DNA of 64,000 nucleotides from Deltaproteobacteria bacterium (GTDB lineage Bacteria; JADJOY01), in assembly GCA_016713535.1 (NCBI GenBank), contig JADJOY010000020.1, positions 216,769 to 280,768 of the forward strand, read 5' to 3'. This document shows positions 36,117 through 47,209 of this stretch, one piece after another (position 1 is the first letter of the stretch; every line of letters begins with the position of its first letter). The notes below the pieces were generated by a model. It made no database searches and was not told the DNA's origin. It saw only the letters and a program-made list of their open reading frames with translations. A program made the position numbers and the translations under genes.

Positions 36117-37351
36117 GCGATCCCAATCCCAAACCGCCCCGCCCGCTGGCGCCGTCGCCAGCGGCTCACGCACCGCGACCCGGCGAAACGCAGACTCCGG
36201 GGCCGGCTGCGGCGCGAGACGCGCGCGAATCCGAGCTCGACGCGCGCGCGAGCTTCGAACGCTTCACGCAGCGCCCTCCGCCCGAGCCCACGCTCGGCGA
36301 GAAGCTCAGGCGCACGTGGTCGCGCCACCCGTTCGTGGCGCTCATCGAGCACAGGAAGCGCGTGATGTTCTACCGCCAGTTCCTGAGCATGGTGCGCTCG
36401 GGAGCGGGGATCCCGGTGGCGCTCGCGCAGCTCGCGCGGTGGGCGCCGTCCGCGGGCTTCCGCGTGGCGATCGAGGGTGTGGCGCGCGAGGTGACGCGCG
36501 GCACGAGCCTCGGCGAGGCGCTGCGCAGGCACGCCTCGACGTTCGACGACACCAACGTCGAGCTCCTGGTGTTCGCGGAGCAGAGCGGCAGCCTCGACAA
36601 GGTGCTGGCGCGCATCATCGACTACATGGAGCGCATGCAGAAGCTGCGCTGGTAGGTGGTGATGTCGCTGCTCTACCCGGGCTACCTGATCCTCGCGTTC
36701 ACGTTCGCCGGCCCGCTCTTGGGGTTGAGCCTCGGCATCCGCGAGGGCGCCGGGGTGAACGAGCTGCCCAAGCTCTACGCCACCGGGCTCGCCACCAACC
36801 TGCTGGCGCTGGCCGCGGCGTTCGCGGTGTTCCTGGGCATGCCGATGCTCTTGGTCGCGCTCGGGATCGATCGAAGGTGGGATCGGCTCAAGATGAAGCT
36901 GCCGCTCTTCGGGCCGGCCTACCGCGCGATCCACGGCGCGCGCTTCTTCACCTCGCTCGCGATGGGGCTGGGCGCGGGAGTCGAGATCTCGCGCACGGTC
37001 ACGCTCGCGCTGCGCTCCACGGGCAGCGCCGAGCTCGCCGCCGCGGCGGGGCCGATCGTGGCGCGGATCCGACGCGGCTCGAGCCTCGCCGAGTCCCTCG
37101 AGTCGATGCCCGTGCTCGATCCGATCTCGCTGGGCGCGATCGCGATCGGCGAGCGCACGGGCACTCTCGACGACACGCTCGAGCGGCTCGCCGACGAGAG
37201 CGCCGACTCGGCGATGCGGCGATGCAAGGTGCTCGCGGTCGCGGGCGTGGCGGTGCTCACCGCGGCGGCGTTCGCGGTGATCCTGAAGGGCTTGCTCGCG
37301 GTGATCCTGGGGCCGATCGCCGACTACTTCCGGCAGATCGGCGACATCTGA
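36113..37351 (+). pseudogene. Type II secretion / type IV pilus inner-membrane protein GspF/PilC, in-frame TAG
   Basis: GTG 36113 opens a frame running to TGA 37349-37351, interrupted only by TAG at 36653-36655. The two T2SF domains are evident: FYRQFLSMVRSGAGIPVALA with GTSLGEALRRHASTFD and VFAEQSGSLDKVLARIIDYM, then RFFTSLAMGLGAGVEISRTV with GSSLAESLESMP and IAIGERTGTLDDTLERLADE, plus three membrane helices. The TAG falls in KLRW(stop)VVMSLLYPGYL, where the family normally has a polar residue such as Gln or Lys before V(I/V)xALxYP, so CAG to TAG is the simplest change. A Pro-rich cytoplasmic N-terminal extension of about 70 residues is present. No other secretion gene is adjacent. Confidence 0.8.
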
Positions 37352-37665
37352 GTCTCTGCGGGGGGCTGTTCCAGCCCCCCGCCCGCGCGGAGTGAATCCG
37401 GGCGGGGCCCACCCCCAAGGCACTCGCTTCGCTCGCGGCGTCGCGCTGCGACGCGCCACGGGACGAGTCCACTCGTGGCGCGAGACGGACGAATGGCTCC
37501 GCGCTCGAGCACCTTCCAGCCCCCCGCCCGCGCGGAGTGAATCCGCGCGGGGCCCACCCCCGAGGCACTCGCTTCGCTCGTGGCGTCGCGCTGCGACGCG
37601 CCATGGGACGAGTCCACTCGTGGCGCGAGCCGGCCGAATGGCTATGCGCCCGCGTACGTTCCAGC
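37352..37665 (+). repeat. 145-bp element in two tandem copies after the GspF stop codon
   Basis: It begins GTCTCTGCGGGGGGCTGTTC directly at the TGA. CCAGCCCCCCGCCCGCGCGG recurs at 37371 and 37516, and the third boundary (CCAGCC) is at 37661, giving an exact 145-bp period. Internal hairpins are GGGGGGCTGTTCCAGCCCCCC, CCGCGCGGAGTGAATCCGCG, CGTCGCGCTGCGACG and GACGAGTCCACTCGTG. A third, inverted copy lies at 5893-6079. Confidence 0.85.
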
Positions 37666-37671
37666 CAACGG

Positions 37672-37870
37672 CCCGCTGGAGCGCGCCCGCTCCGTCGGGC
37701 GCCAGGGATCGAGCGGGGACGAACCGGAATCGACGCAACCGGCGGCGGACGCGTCGTCACCGTATCGCCGGGCACGCGACGCGTGCCCATCCCGGTCGCT
37801 CGGTGGAGGGCGGCGGTCCCTCGCCGCCGCAGACGTCGCGCGCGAGGCACGCGTCGCCGGGCACGCGAGC
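37672..37870. repeat. Intergenic hairpin modules
   Basis: CTGGAGCGCGCCCGCTCCGT-CGGGCGCCAGG, CGTATCGCCGGGCACGCGAC-GCGTGCCC, GGAGGGCGGCGGTCCCTCGC-CGCC and CGTCGCCGGGCACGCGAGCC are arranged in series, with spacer words shared with the 4930-5825 array. Confidence 0.8.
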
Positions 37871-37903
37871 CGGGCCCCTCCGGGCGAACGAGTCGCGCTG
37901 GCG

Positions 37904-38407
37904 TCAGCGCTCGGGGACGGGCCTGGTGCGCTTGCGGCGCCCACCGGCCGGCGGGCGCTCGGAGGTGTTCGAATCGATCGACGCGGTCTGCGGCTCGGTG
38001 AAGGCGCCGTCGGTGCGGTACTTGAGCACCACGCTGCCGAGCACCACCACGTCGCCGTCCTCGAGCACGCGATCGGTGACGCGCTCGCCGTTCACGAACG
38101 TGCCGTTTCGGCTCTCGAGGTCGCGGATCCGGAACCGTCCCGGCCCGGCGGGCTCGATGATCGCGTGGAGCGTCGAGACGTTGCGATCGGCGATCGCGAG
38201 CTCGTTGGTGTCGCCGCGCCCGATCCGGAAGGCACCATGGATCGCCCAGGTGTCGCCCTTGCCGGTGCCCTCCAGCACGCGCAACGCGGCCGGAACGCCG
38301 TCGGGTAGGTCGATCTCCTCGGACGGCTCTCCGAGTGGCCGGATAGACAGCCCGGGTAGGGTCTTTTCGTTGTCCACGAGCCTCTCGGATCCTTGCAGGT
38401 CCGGCAT
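37904..38407 (-). CDS. FHA-domain protein
   Basis: The protein is 167 residues from ATG 38407 (an in-frame GTG lies six codons upstream). A single forkhead-associated domain fills the centre: FRIGRGDTNELAIADRNVST, the phosphothreonine-binding residues GRG and STLHA (SxxH), and RDLESRNGTFVNGERVT (NG turn). The N-terminal ~50 residues are variable and the C-terminus is basic (RKRTRP). FHA domains read phosphothreonine made by Ser/Thr kinases; no kinase is adjacent. It lies 72 bases after the cNMP-binding/TPR gene in the same direction. Confidence 0.9.
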   Translation of the reverse strand: MPDLQGSERLVDNEKTLPGLSIRPLGEPSEEIDLPDGVPAALRVLEGTGKGDTWAIHGAFRIGRGDTNELAIADRNVSTLHAIIEPAGPGRFRIRDLESRNGTFVNGERVTDRVLEDGDVVVLGSVVLKYRTDGAFTEPQTASIDSNTSERPPAGGRRKRTRPVPER

Positions 38408-38479
38408 CCTAGCACCCGGGCCCACCGGGGTGCACGGACCAATGCAGCACCCCGCGCCACGCGGGGGACGAGTCCTCCG

Positions 38480-39861
38480 TCACCCCGCGGCCGCGGAGGG
38501 CGCACCCTCGAGCTCACCGATGCGGTCGATCAGGTGCTCGAGGCAGACCCGATAGACCCGCGCGGCGAAGCGATCGCTGGCCAGCGCGAGGCTCGCGAAG
38601 GTCGCGCGATCGAGCTCGAGCGTCGCGAGCGTGTCCTCGGCGATCACCGCCACGCGCGCCAGGTGACCCTTGATCAATGCGAGCTCGCCCCACCACTCGC
38701 CGGGCCCGAGGTCCGCAGCACGTGTTCGTCCGTCTCACCCGCGTCGGCCACGACCCGGGCGCGCCCTTCCTTCACGATCACGAGGCGGCGTTCGTCGTCG
38801 CCTTCGCGCACCACCACGCTCGCCGGCGTATAGGTCACGCACTCCCAGTGCTGCAGGAGGTCGTGCAGCTCGGTCACGGCGAGCTCGGCGAAGAGCGGCA
38901 CCTTGCGCAGGAACTCGACGTCGGCGTCGAGCGAGACGAGGTCGAGGCCGGTGACCTCGGCGTCGGACGCGCCCTCGGCGCTGGCGCTCGCTGCCGGCGC
39001 GGCACCGTCGCTCGCGGACTCGCCGGTCAGGGCGCGAAGCTGCTCCTCGACGTCCTTGTAGCCGGGGCTCACGTCGGCGAGGTCGCGCAGGAGCCGCACC
39101 GCCTCCTCGACCCGATCGCTGTCCCTGAGCAACACGGCGAGGCGGTACTGGATCTCGAGCGAGTCCTGGCGCAATCCGTACGTCTGGAGCGCGAGCCGAT
39201 AACATTGCGCCGCCATCACCGGCTGGCGTGCAGCGCTCAAGAGCCTGCCGAGCAGTAGCGTCGCCTTGAGATAGTCGGGCTCCTGCGCCGTGACCCGCTG
39301 CAACACCTCGGCGGCCTTCGACCACTTGGCGAGGCGCGCGTAGAGCTCGCCCGCGGCGTGGAAGCGTCCGGCGCGCTCGAAGCTCTGCGCGGCCTTCAGG
39401 AAGAGCCGCGCCTTGAGGTAGAGCTCGGCGGCGCGCGCGAAGTCCTGGCTGCGCTCGAGCACGGTCGCGGCGCGCTCGACGAGACCGGCGGCCAGGAACG
39501 CATCGGCGGCTCGGTCGAGCTGACCGCCACGCTCGTAGAGCTCGCCGGCGTGCCCGTGGTCGTCCATGCGCTCGCAGCAGCGCGCGGCGCGTGCGTAGTC
39601 GCGCGCCTCGACGAACATCCGGAGGACGTTGGCGCGGTGCAGCGGCGGCGCCGCTGCGATCTCCTCGACGAGCTGATCGCCCACGCTGCTGGCGCCAGCC
39701 ACCATGCGCAGCGCGCGTGCGGCGTCGTGGACCTGGCCCGCGGCGAGTAGCTTGCGCACGGTCTCGGCGACGCTGCCACCGGCGACGAGGCGCTCCTCCT
39801 CGCTCGCGTCGGTCTCGAGCCTGAGCGGACCGCTCCAGGCCTCCTCGGGAAAGCGCGGCAT
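38480..39861 (-). CDS. TPR-like repeat protein with C-terminal cyclic-nucleotide-binding domain (frameshifted)
   Basis: From ATG 39861 about 300 residues form helical repeats of the TPR/SEL1 kind (ARCCERMDDHGHAGELYERG, AADAFLAAGLVERAATVLER, AAELYLKARLFLKAAQSFER and so on). An acidic Ala/Ser linker follows, then a cNMP-binding domain: FLRKVPLFAELAVTELHDLL and VVVREGDDERRLVIVKEGRA. After a one-base shift near 38716 this continues LGPGEWWGELALIKGHLARV with AVIAEDTLATLELDRATFAS. The phosphate cassette (GExxLI...R-A-x-V) reads GELALIKGHLARVAV, so nucleotide binding is plausible. It is a likely regulatory scaffold and may act with the FHA protein downstream. Confidence 0.8.
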
Positions 39862-39934
39862 GCCCTGCTCGTAACAGGGCGGCAGGCAGCGGGCAATGGC
39901 GAAGCGCGCGGCGCCGGCGATCCGACGCGCACCG

Positions 39935-40075
39935 AGCGCCTCCGGCGGCCCGCCGCAGGCGGACCCTCCAGACCGGGGATTCGACCAGCGATCGACGTGC
40001 TCGACGGCGCGTGCCCCTCCCCGATCACGCAATGATCGGCTGGAGCGCGCCCGCTCCGTCGGGCGCCGGGGCTTG
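39935..40075. repeat. Intergenic hairpin modules
   Basis: GGCCCGCCGCAGGCGGACCC-TCC, a partial GACGGCGCGTGCCCCTCC module and CTGGAGCGCGCCCGCTCCGT-CGGGCGCC lie between mpl and the upstream end of the cNMP/TPR gene. They would be in the untranslated leader of the latter. Confidence 0.72.
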
Positions 40076-40080
40076 CTCGG

Positions 40081-41517
40081 CTACCGCGCGGCCGTGCCGG
40101 CGAGCGCGGCGAGCAGCTTGTGGTGGATGCCACCGAAGCCGCCGCTCGAGAGGATCGTCACCACGTCCCCGGTCTTCGCCTCGCCCGCCACCTCGGCGAC
40201 GATCTCGTCCACGCCGCCCGGCGTGCTCGCGCGGGTTCCCGCGCGCTCGATGTCGCTCACCATCCGCGCCACGTCGAGGCGCTGGCCCTCGGGGATCTTG
40301 TGCGGCTCCCAGAGCGGCGCCAGCACCACCCGGTCGGCGCCGGCGAACGCGCTCGCGAAGCCGTCCTGGAACACGGCGCGGCGACTCGTCGCCGAGCGCG
40401 GCTCGAACACCACCCACAGGCGCGAGCCCGGGTAACGCCCGCGCAGCGCTCCGAGCGTGGCCGTGACGGCCGTGGGGTGATGAGCGAAGTCGTCGATCAC
40501 GGTGACGCCGCGCGCCTCGCCGACCACCTCCAGCCGTCGCTTCACGCCCTCGAAGCCCGCGAGCCCCACCACCAGCTTCTCGGCGGCGATCGGGAACGAG
40601 TGGCACGCGGCGATCGCGAAGGTGGCGTTGGTGACGTTGTGCTCGCCGGCGAGATCGAGCACGAACGGACCGAGCCGGTCGCCACCCGCCCACGCTGGCC
40701 GCACCACCTGGAACGTGGTCCCCGCCGCCCCCGACGCCTCGTGGACGATCCGCCAGTCGGCGCCCTCACCGCGCCCCACGGTCTCGACCCGCGCGCTCGC
40801 CGCCGCCGTGAGCCGCGGCGTGTGCGGGTCGGCCTCGTGGAGGAGCAGGCGCCCGTCCGCCGGCACCAGCCGCGCGAACGCCTCGAACGCGCGCACCACC
40901 GCCTCGAGGTCGGCGTAGATGTCGGCATGGTCGAACTCGACGTTGCCGACGATCGCGGTGCGCGGGCGGTAGTGGAGGAACTTGGGTCCCTTGTCGAAGT
41001 AGGCGGTGTCGTATTCGTCGCCCTCGATCACGAACGGAGCGCCCGAGCCGAGCCTCGCACCGCTCGAGAAGTTCGCGGGGCTACCGCCGATCAGGAAGCC
41101 GGGCGCCTGCCCCGCGCTCTCCAGCAGCCACGCGGTCATCGACGTGGTGGTGGTCTTGCCGTGGGTTCCCGCGACCACCACCGGATGGCGCGACCCCAGG
41201 AAGAGGTCCTCGAGCGCCGACGGAAACGACGCCAGCCTGAGCCCGCGCTCGGCGGCCGCCACCGCCTCGGCGTTGGTGCGCGACACCGCGTTGCCGATGA
41301 CGACCAGATCCACGTCGGGGTCGATGTGGCTCGGATCGAAGCCCTCGCGGACCACGATGCCGGCGGCGGCGAGGATGTCGCTCATGGGCGGGTAGAGCGC
41401 GTGGTCCGAGCCGGTCACGGCGTAGCCGGCCTCGCGGAGCAGGCACGCGAGCGAGCCCATGCCGGTGCCGCCGACGGCGACGAGGTGAACCTTGCGGATG
41501 GTGGCGGGATCGATCAC
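40081..41517 (-). CDS. mpl: UDP-N-acetylmuramate:L-alanyl-gamma-D-glutamyl-meso-diaminopimelate ligase
   Basis: The protein is 478 residues. The Mur-ligase N-terminal Rossmann start HLVAVGGTGMGSLACLLREA and VTGSDHALYPPMSDIL is typical of Mpl/MurC. The ATP site is VVAGTHGKTTTTSMTAWLL, followed by the Mpl-type EGDEYDTAYFDKGPKFLHY, NVEFDHADIYADLEAV and, in the C-terminal domain, DDFAHHPTAVTATLGALRGR with FEPRSATSRRAVFQ. The EYDTAYFDK loop separates Mpl from MurC. It reattaches recycled murein tripeptide to UDP-MurNAc. It follows the LD-carboxypeptidase gene by 49 bases; that enzyme makes its tripeptide substrate, so the pair forms a recycling unit. Confidence 0.94.
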   Translation of the reverse strand: MIDPATIRKVHLVAVGGTGMGSLACLLREAGYAVTGSDHALYPPMSDILAAAGIVVREGFDPSHIDPDVDLVVIGNAVSRTNAEAVAAAERGLRLASFPSALEDLFLGSRHPVVVAGTHGKTTTTSMTAWLLESAGQAPGFLIGGSPANFSSGARLGSGAPFVIEGDEYDTAYFDKGPKFLHYRPRTAIVGNVEFDHADIYADLEAVVRAFEAFARLVPADGRLLLHEADPHTPRLTAAASARVETVGRGEGADWRIVHEASGAAGTTFQVVRPAWAGGDRLGPFVLDLAGEHNVTNATFAIAACHSFPIAAEKLVVGLAGFEGVKRRLEVVGEARGVTVIDDFAHHPTAVTATLGALRGRYPGSRLWVVFEPRSATSRRAVFQDGFASAFAGADRVVLAPLWEPHKIPEGQRLDVARMVSDIERAGTRASTPGGVDEIVAEVAGEAKTGDVVTILSSGGFGGIHHKLLAALAGTAAR

Positions 41518-41566
41518 TTGGTCGAGGTCTCCAGCGAGGGGCTCGGGCGGCGCGCCCGTGCCGAGC

Positions 41567-42724
41567 TCATTCGACGACGGGCTCGAGGACCTCGAGGGTT
41601 CCGGCCGAGGCGTCGAGCCGCGCGCTCACGCCGAGCGGCAGCGTGCGACACGGCGCACCATGGCCCGCCTCGAGCCCCATGGCCACGGGGATGCCGAGCG
41701 GCTCGAGGCAGTCGAGGAAGACCTCCTCGATCGTGGTGCCCTCCGGCGCGCGCACGTCCTTGAGGTAGCCGATCACCACGCCGCGAACGCCGTCGAGGCA
41801 GCCGGCCTGGCGCAGGTGCGTGAGCATGCGATCGATGCGGAAGGCGGGCTCGGCGATGTCCTCGAGGAACAGGATCGAGTCGCGGAAGCTCGGCTCCCAC
41901 GGCGTGCCGATCATCGTCACCAGCATCGAGAGGCAACCGCCGAGCAGCGTGCCCTCGGCACGGCCGGCCACCAGCGGCGTGAGCGGCGTGGACTGGAACG
42001 CACCCGGAAAGCGCCGTCCGCCGAGCGTGGCGAGGAGATCGTCGAGACTCGCCTCGGCGCCCTCGGCGGCGAGGTCCACCGCCACCTGCGGGCCGTGGAA
42101 CGTGATCATGCCCGTGCCCGCCGTGATCGCGCTCAGGAGAAACGTGATGTCGCTGTAGCCGACCAGGATCTTGGGGCGCGCGATCCCGCCGCTCGCGAGG
42201 GCGAGAGCCTGCTCGAGCGCGCGCGCCGCACCGTAGCCGCCGCGCGCGCACAGCACGGCCTTCACCGCGGGGTCGACGAGCGCTTCTTCGAGCTCCGCCG
42301 CGCGGCGGCGGTCCGAGCCGGCGAGGTAGCGCACCCGCTCGGCGATGTCGGCGCGATGGACCACTTCGAAGCCGCGCGTGCGCAGGCGCTCGACCCCGCG
42401 CGCGAGCGCCGCCGGATCGAACGCGCCCGCGGGTGCCACCACCGCGATCCGGTCGCCCGGCTCGAGGCGCGGCGGGCGCCGCGCGGAGGTGGGCTCGCTT
42501 GCGGTGTCGCCGCGAAACCGCAACGCGGGCGGCGTCACGCCGCGTCCGGTCGAAGCACGCTGAGCCACGCCGCCGGGATTCTCTTCGGCGAGCTCGTTAC
42601 ACACCGTCACGCACGCGTCGCAGATCGCCACCCCCGGCCCTGCGACCAGCGAGCTCACCTCGTCCGGTGTCTTGCCGCAGAACGAGCACGTCAGCTCGCC
42701 GCCCGTGTCGCTCGCGCGCTTCAT
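41567..42724 (-). CDS. LD-carboxypeptidase (S66, LdcA-like) with N-terminal ClpX-type zinc finger
   Basis: The protein is 385 residues from ATG 42724. Residues ~14-50 match a ClpX C4 zinc-binding domain: LTCSFCGKTPDEVSSLVAGP and VAICDACVTVCNELAEE, with CxxC...CxxC complete. A ~35-residue linker leads to a full S66 domain: PGDRIAVVAPAGAFD, the DPAVKAVLCARGGYGAAR segment, KILVGYSDITFLLSAITAG with the nucleophile Ser, FHGPQVAVDL, GTLLGGCLSMLVTMIGTPW, LFLEDIAEPAFRIDRML and VVIGYLKDV with late-domain Glu/His residues (GLEAGHGAP). The enzyme removes the terminal D-Ala from murein tetrapeptide. No signal peptide is present, so it is cytosolic and suited to recycling with Mpl. The zinc finger is normally an adaptor/substrate dock on ClpX. 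Confidence 0.9.
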   Translation of the reverse strand: MKRASDTGGELTCSFCGKTPDEVSSLVAGPGVAICDACVTVCNELAEENPGGVAQRASTGRGVTPPALRFRGDTASEPTSARRPPRLEPGDRIAVVAPAGAFDPAALARGVERLRTRGFEVVHRADIAERVRYLAGSDRRRAAELEEALVDPAVKAVLCARGGYGAARALEQALALASGGIARPKILVGYSDITFLLSAITAGTGMITFHGPQVAVDLAAEGAEASLDDLLATLGGRRFPGAFQSTPLTPLVAGRAEGTLLGGCLSMLVTMIGTPWEPSFRDSILFLEDIAEPAFRIDRMLTHLRQAGCLDGVRGVVIGYLKDVRAPEGTTIEEVFLDCLEPLGIPVAMGLEAGHGAPCRTLPLGVSARLDASAGTLEVLEPVVE

Positions 42725-42746
42725 CGGTGTCGGCTCCACGCGCCCA

Positions 42747-43948
42747 TCACACGCTCGCCGGACTGGACGTCGCCCCGGCCGGTGCGCTCGGCGCGGCGCC
42801 GCGCTCGCTCGCGACCGCCTCCACCCACGCCAGCGCCGCCTCGTGGATGCGCGGGCGGAAGCCGCGAATGGCCTCGTTCTCACGCGACGGGTGGACGCGG
42901 TTGGTGAGCAGCACCACCACCGCGCCGCGCCCGGGATCGATCCACAGCGACGTCCCCGTGAAACCGAGCGCACCGATGGCGCGCCGCGAGATCGTCGGGC
43001 CGGCGCTCGACTCACCTGGCGACGGCGTGTCCCAGCCGAGCGCCCAGGTGGTGCCGAGCGGCCGGGTGGCGCGGCGCGCGAAGCGGCGCACCACGGTCTG
43101 CCCGAGCACCGCCGACCTCCCGCGCCAGCCGCTCAGCACCTCGGCGCCGAAGCGCGCCACCTCGGTGGCGGTGCCGAAGAGGCCGCGTGGGGCGCGACAC
43201 CGCCCAGGGCCCACGCGTTCTCGTCGTGAACCTCGCCGCTCAGGACGCGGCCTCGCCACGGACAGTCCTCGGTGGGCGCGATGAGCGGATCCGGCGCGGA
43301 CTCGGGGTAGAGCTCGCTCGGGCTCACGCGTCCGAGGGGCCGGAAGTCGAGCCGCCCGAGCCCGAACGGCTCGCGCACCTCGCGGTGGTAGAGCGTGCGC
43401 AGGTCGGCGCCGAGCGCGCGCTCGAGGACGTGCCCGAGCAACAGGAACCCGAGGTCGCTGTAGCGCGACGCCTGCCCCGGCGGGTCGAGCGGCCCGCCCG
43501 CGAGGACGCGCTCGAGCACGAAGCGCCGCGCCTCCTCGCCACCGAGCGGCACGCCGTGCTCGACAAGCATGCGGTGGAAGGGCTCCCAGCCGGCGAGGCC
43601 GGAGCCGTGAGAGAGCAGGTGATGGACCGCGACCTCGCGGGTCCAGCTCGGCGCGCCTTCCGGCAGGAAGGCCGCGACCGGCGCCACGACGTCGAGCGCG
43701 CCGCGCTCGAGCGCACGCATCGCGATCGCGGTGGTCGCGATCACCTTGGTCAGCGAGGCGAGGTCGTAGCGCGTCTCCGAGGTGACCCGAGCGGCCTCGG
43801 GCTCGCGGCAGAGCTGGCCCGAGGGCGCCTCGAGCACGTCCCCCTGCTCGGTCTCGGCCCGCAGCACCGCGCCCGGGAAGACACCGGCCCGCACCGCCTC
43901 GCCGAGGAGCTCGCGGACCCGCCGCTCGAGATCACCGCGCGTGAGCAT
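42747..43948 (-). CDS. Serine hydrolase, class C beta-lactamase/esterase family (frameshifted)
   Basis: ATG 43948 begins MLTRGDLERRVRELLGEAVR. The SxxK motif is in YDLASLTKVIATTAIAMRAL, and the YxN-like motif is YSDLGFLLLGHVLERAL. After a one-base deletion near 43185 (CACGCGGCC where CACGCGGGCC gives HAGLFGTA) the second frame supplies LFGTATEVARFGAEVLSGWR, TWALGWDTPSPG and the KTG-equivalent ALGFTGTSLWIDPGRGAVVV. No signal peptide is evident. It lies directly upstream of the LD-carboxypeptidase gene, and a murein-peptide or beta-lactam related activity fits this neighbourhood, although many family members are plain esterases. Confidence 0.82.
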
Positions 43949-44011
43949 GACGGAAGGTGGCGCCGACGCCGCGCCGCTGGAAAGACCCGGCCGCGAGGGC
44001 CGCGCGGCGTC

Positions 44012-44509
44012 TCAGCTCGCGGCCGCCAGCGCGCAGCGGTTCGGCCCGTCGCGCTTGGCGAGGTCGAGGGCGCCGTCGACGGAGCGCACCAGCTCGCGCG
44101 CCGTCTCGCTCTGTGCGCCGGTCGCGGCGATCACGCCCGCGCTCACCGTGACCTGGATCGACCACGGCGGCGACGAGAACGAGTGCCTCTCGATGAGCTC
44201 ACGGGTGCGCTCCGCCGCGATCATCGCGCCCTCGGGTGTGGTCTCCGGCAGGATCACCACGAACTCGTCGGCCTCGTAGCGGAACACCGAGTCGCAGCGG
44301 CGCAGGCTCTTCGAGAGCAGCTCCCCGACCTCGCGCAGCACGTAGCTGCCGAACAGCCGGTGGGTCTCCTCGTTGATGCGCTTGAGCCCGTCGACGTCGA
44401 CCATCATCACCGACAGGGGTCGCCCGTAGCGGCGTCCGCGGTCCAGCTCCTCTTCCAGTCGTTCGAACAGAAAGGGCTGGGAAACGAGCCCGGTGACGGC
44501 GTCGATCAT
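44012..44509 (-). CDS. Degenerate GGDEF-domain protein
   Basis: The protein is 165 residues, essentially one GGDEF domain: DAVTGLVSQPFLFERLEEEL, PLSVMMVDVDGLKRINEETH and VLREVGELLSKSLRRCDSVF. The active-site GGDEF is replaced by EADEF (RYEADEFVVILPE), while RRCD five residues before it keeps the RxxD inhibitory-site pattern. The C-terminus (VTVSAGVIAA; DLAKRDGPNRCAL) is normal. It probably binds cyclic-di-GMP at the I-site or is a structural partner, and is not a cyclase. The start ATG 44509 lies 110 bases after the DnaK-like gene in the same direction. Confidence 0.85.
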   Translation of the reverse strand: MIDAVTGLVSQPFLFERLEEELDRGRRYGRPLSVMMVDVDGLKRINEETHRLFGSYVLREVGELLSKSLRRCDSVFRYEADEFVVILPETTPEGAMIAAERTRELIERHSFSSPPWSIQVTVSAGVIAATGAQSETARELVRSVDGALDLAKRDGPNRCALAAAS

Positions 44510-44618
44510 GGCGCGCACTCCTTCGTGTGCCACGTGGCGTCGGGGACCAGGAACGGGGGGAACGCGACGGCCGCGAGCCGGGTGGGCCCGTGCGCTGTCC
44601 GGATGGGACCACCGTCGC

Positions 44619-46407
<1,789 letters not shown>

Positions 46408-46453
46408 CGTGGAGGCGATTCTCCCTTTCGTTTGAATAAGTTCCGGGCGTGTT

Positions 46454-47209
46454 TTAGTACGGTTCGCGCGGCGGCACAATCGCTGCTTGCGAGCGCTTCC
46501 TGATCCGCGCGCGCATGACCAGGCCGGTCGCGACCAGCAGTATCACCACCCCCACCACCGAGAGCGCCGTCACCACGTTGGGATTGCGCACCAGCGCCCC
46601 GATGCGGTCGCCGAACAGACTCGACAACACCACCGTGGGCGTCAAGGTGGCGACCGTGCCGAGGAAGTAGTCCCGGAAGCGGATATCCGACGAGCCCGCC
46701 ACCAGGTTGACGAGGCCGAACGGCGCCACCGGCACCACGCGCACCGTCGCGATCGCCCAGAAGCCGTGGGCGCTCAGCAGGTGATTGAGCTTGTGGAGGC
46801 GCGGCGACCTCAACTTGTGCACCAGATCGCGTCCCAGCGCGGCGCCGATCGCGTAGTTCACCGAGGCGCTGAGGAGGCAGCCCGAGAGCGCGAGCACCGC
46901 GCCGAGCGCCGGGCCGAAGCTGAGCCCCGTCGCCACCATCACCAGCGACATCGGCACCAAGAGCAGCCCGGACAGCAGGTAGATCGCGAGCGTCACCGGC
47001 ACGGCCAGCGAGCTCTCGCGATAGGGCGCGATCCAGCGCGCCAGGTCCGCCGGACCGAGGTGCCGAAGCGGAGTGAACCACCAGATCGCGGCCACCGCGG
47101 CGCCGCCCAGCGCAACCGCGGCGAGCGCGGCACGGGGAAGGCGGCGTGGCGCTTCCGCGGGGAGCACGGGCTGGAGCACGAGAGAATCCGGCGGGCGCTC
47201 GTCGGCCAT
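46454..47209 (-). CDS. TVP38/TMEM64 (VTT/DedA-like) membrane protein
   Basis: The protein is 251 residues from ATG 47209. It has five or six helices, with VTT-domain landmarks SGLLLVPMSLVMVATGLSFG, GCLLSASVNYAIGAALGRDL and TVRVVPVAPFGLVNLVAGSS then IRFRDYFLGT. These match the re-entrant-loop region of TVP38/DedA proteins, which are implicated in phospholipid scrambling and proton-coupled transport. A basic C-terminus (RARIRKRSQ) ends the protein. It precedes the DnaK-like gene by about 45 bases in the same direction and diverges from the outer-membrane protein gene. Confidence 0.9.
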   Translation of the reverse strand: MADERPPDSLVLQPVLPAEAPRRLPRAALAAVALGGAAVAAIWWFTPLRHLGPADLARWIAPYRESSLAVPVTLAIYLLSGLLLVPMSLVMVATGLSFGPALGAVLALSGCLLSASVNYAIGAALGRDLVHKLRSPRLHKLNHLLSAHGFWAIATVRVVPVAPFGLVNLVAGSSDIRFRDYFLGTVATLTPTVVLSSLFGDRIGALVRNPNVVTALSVVGVVILLVATGLVMRARIRKRSQAAIVPPREPY

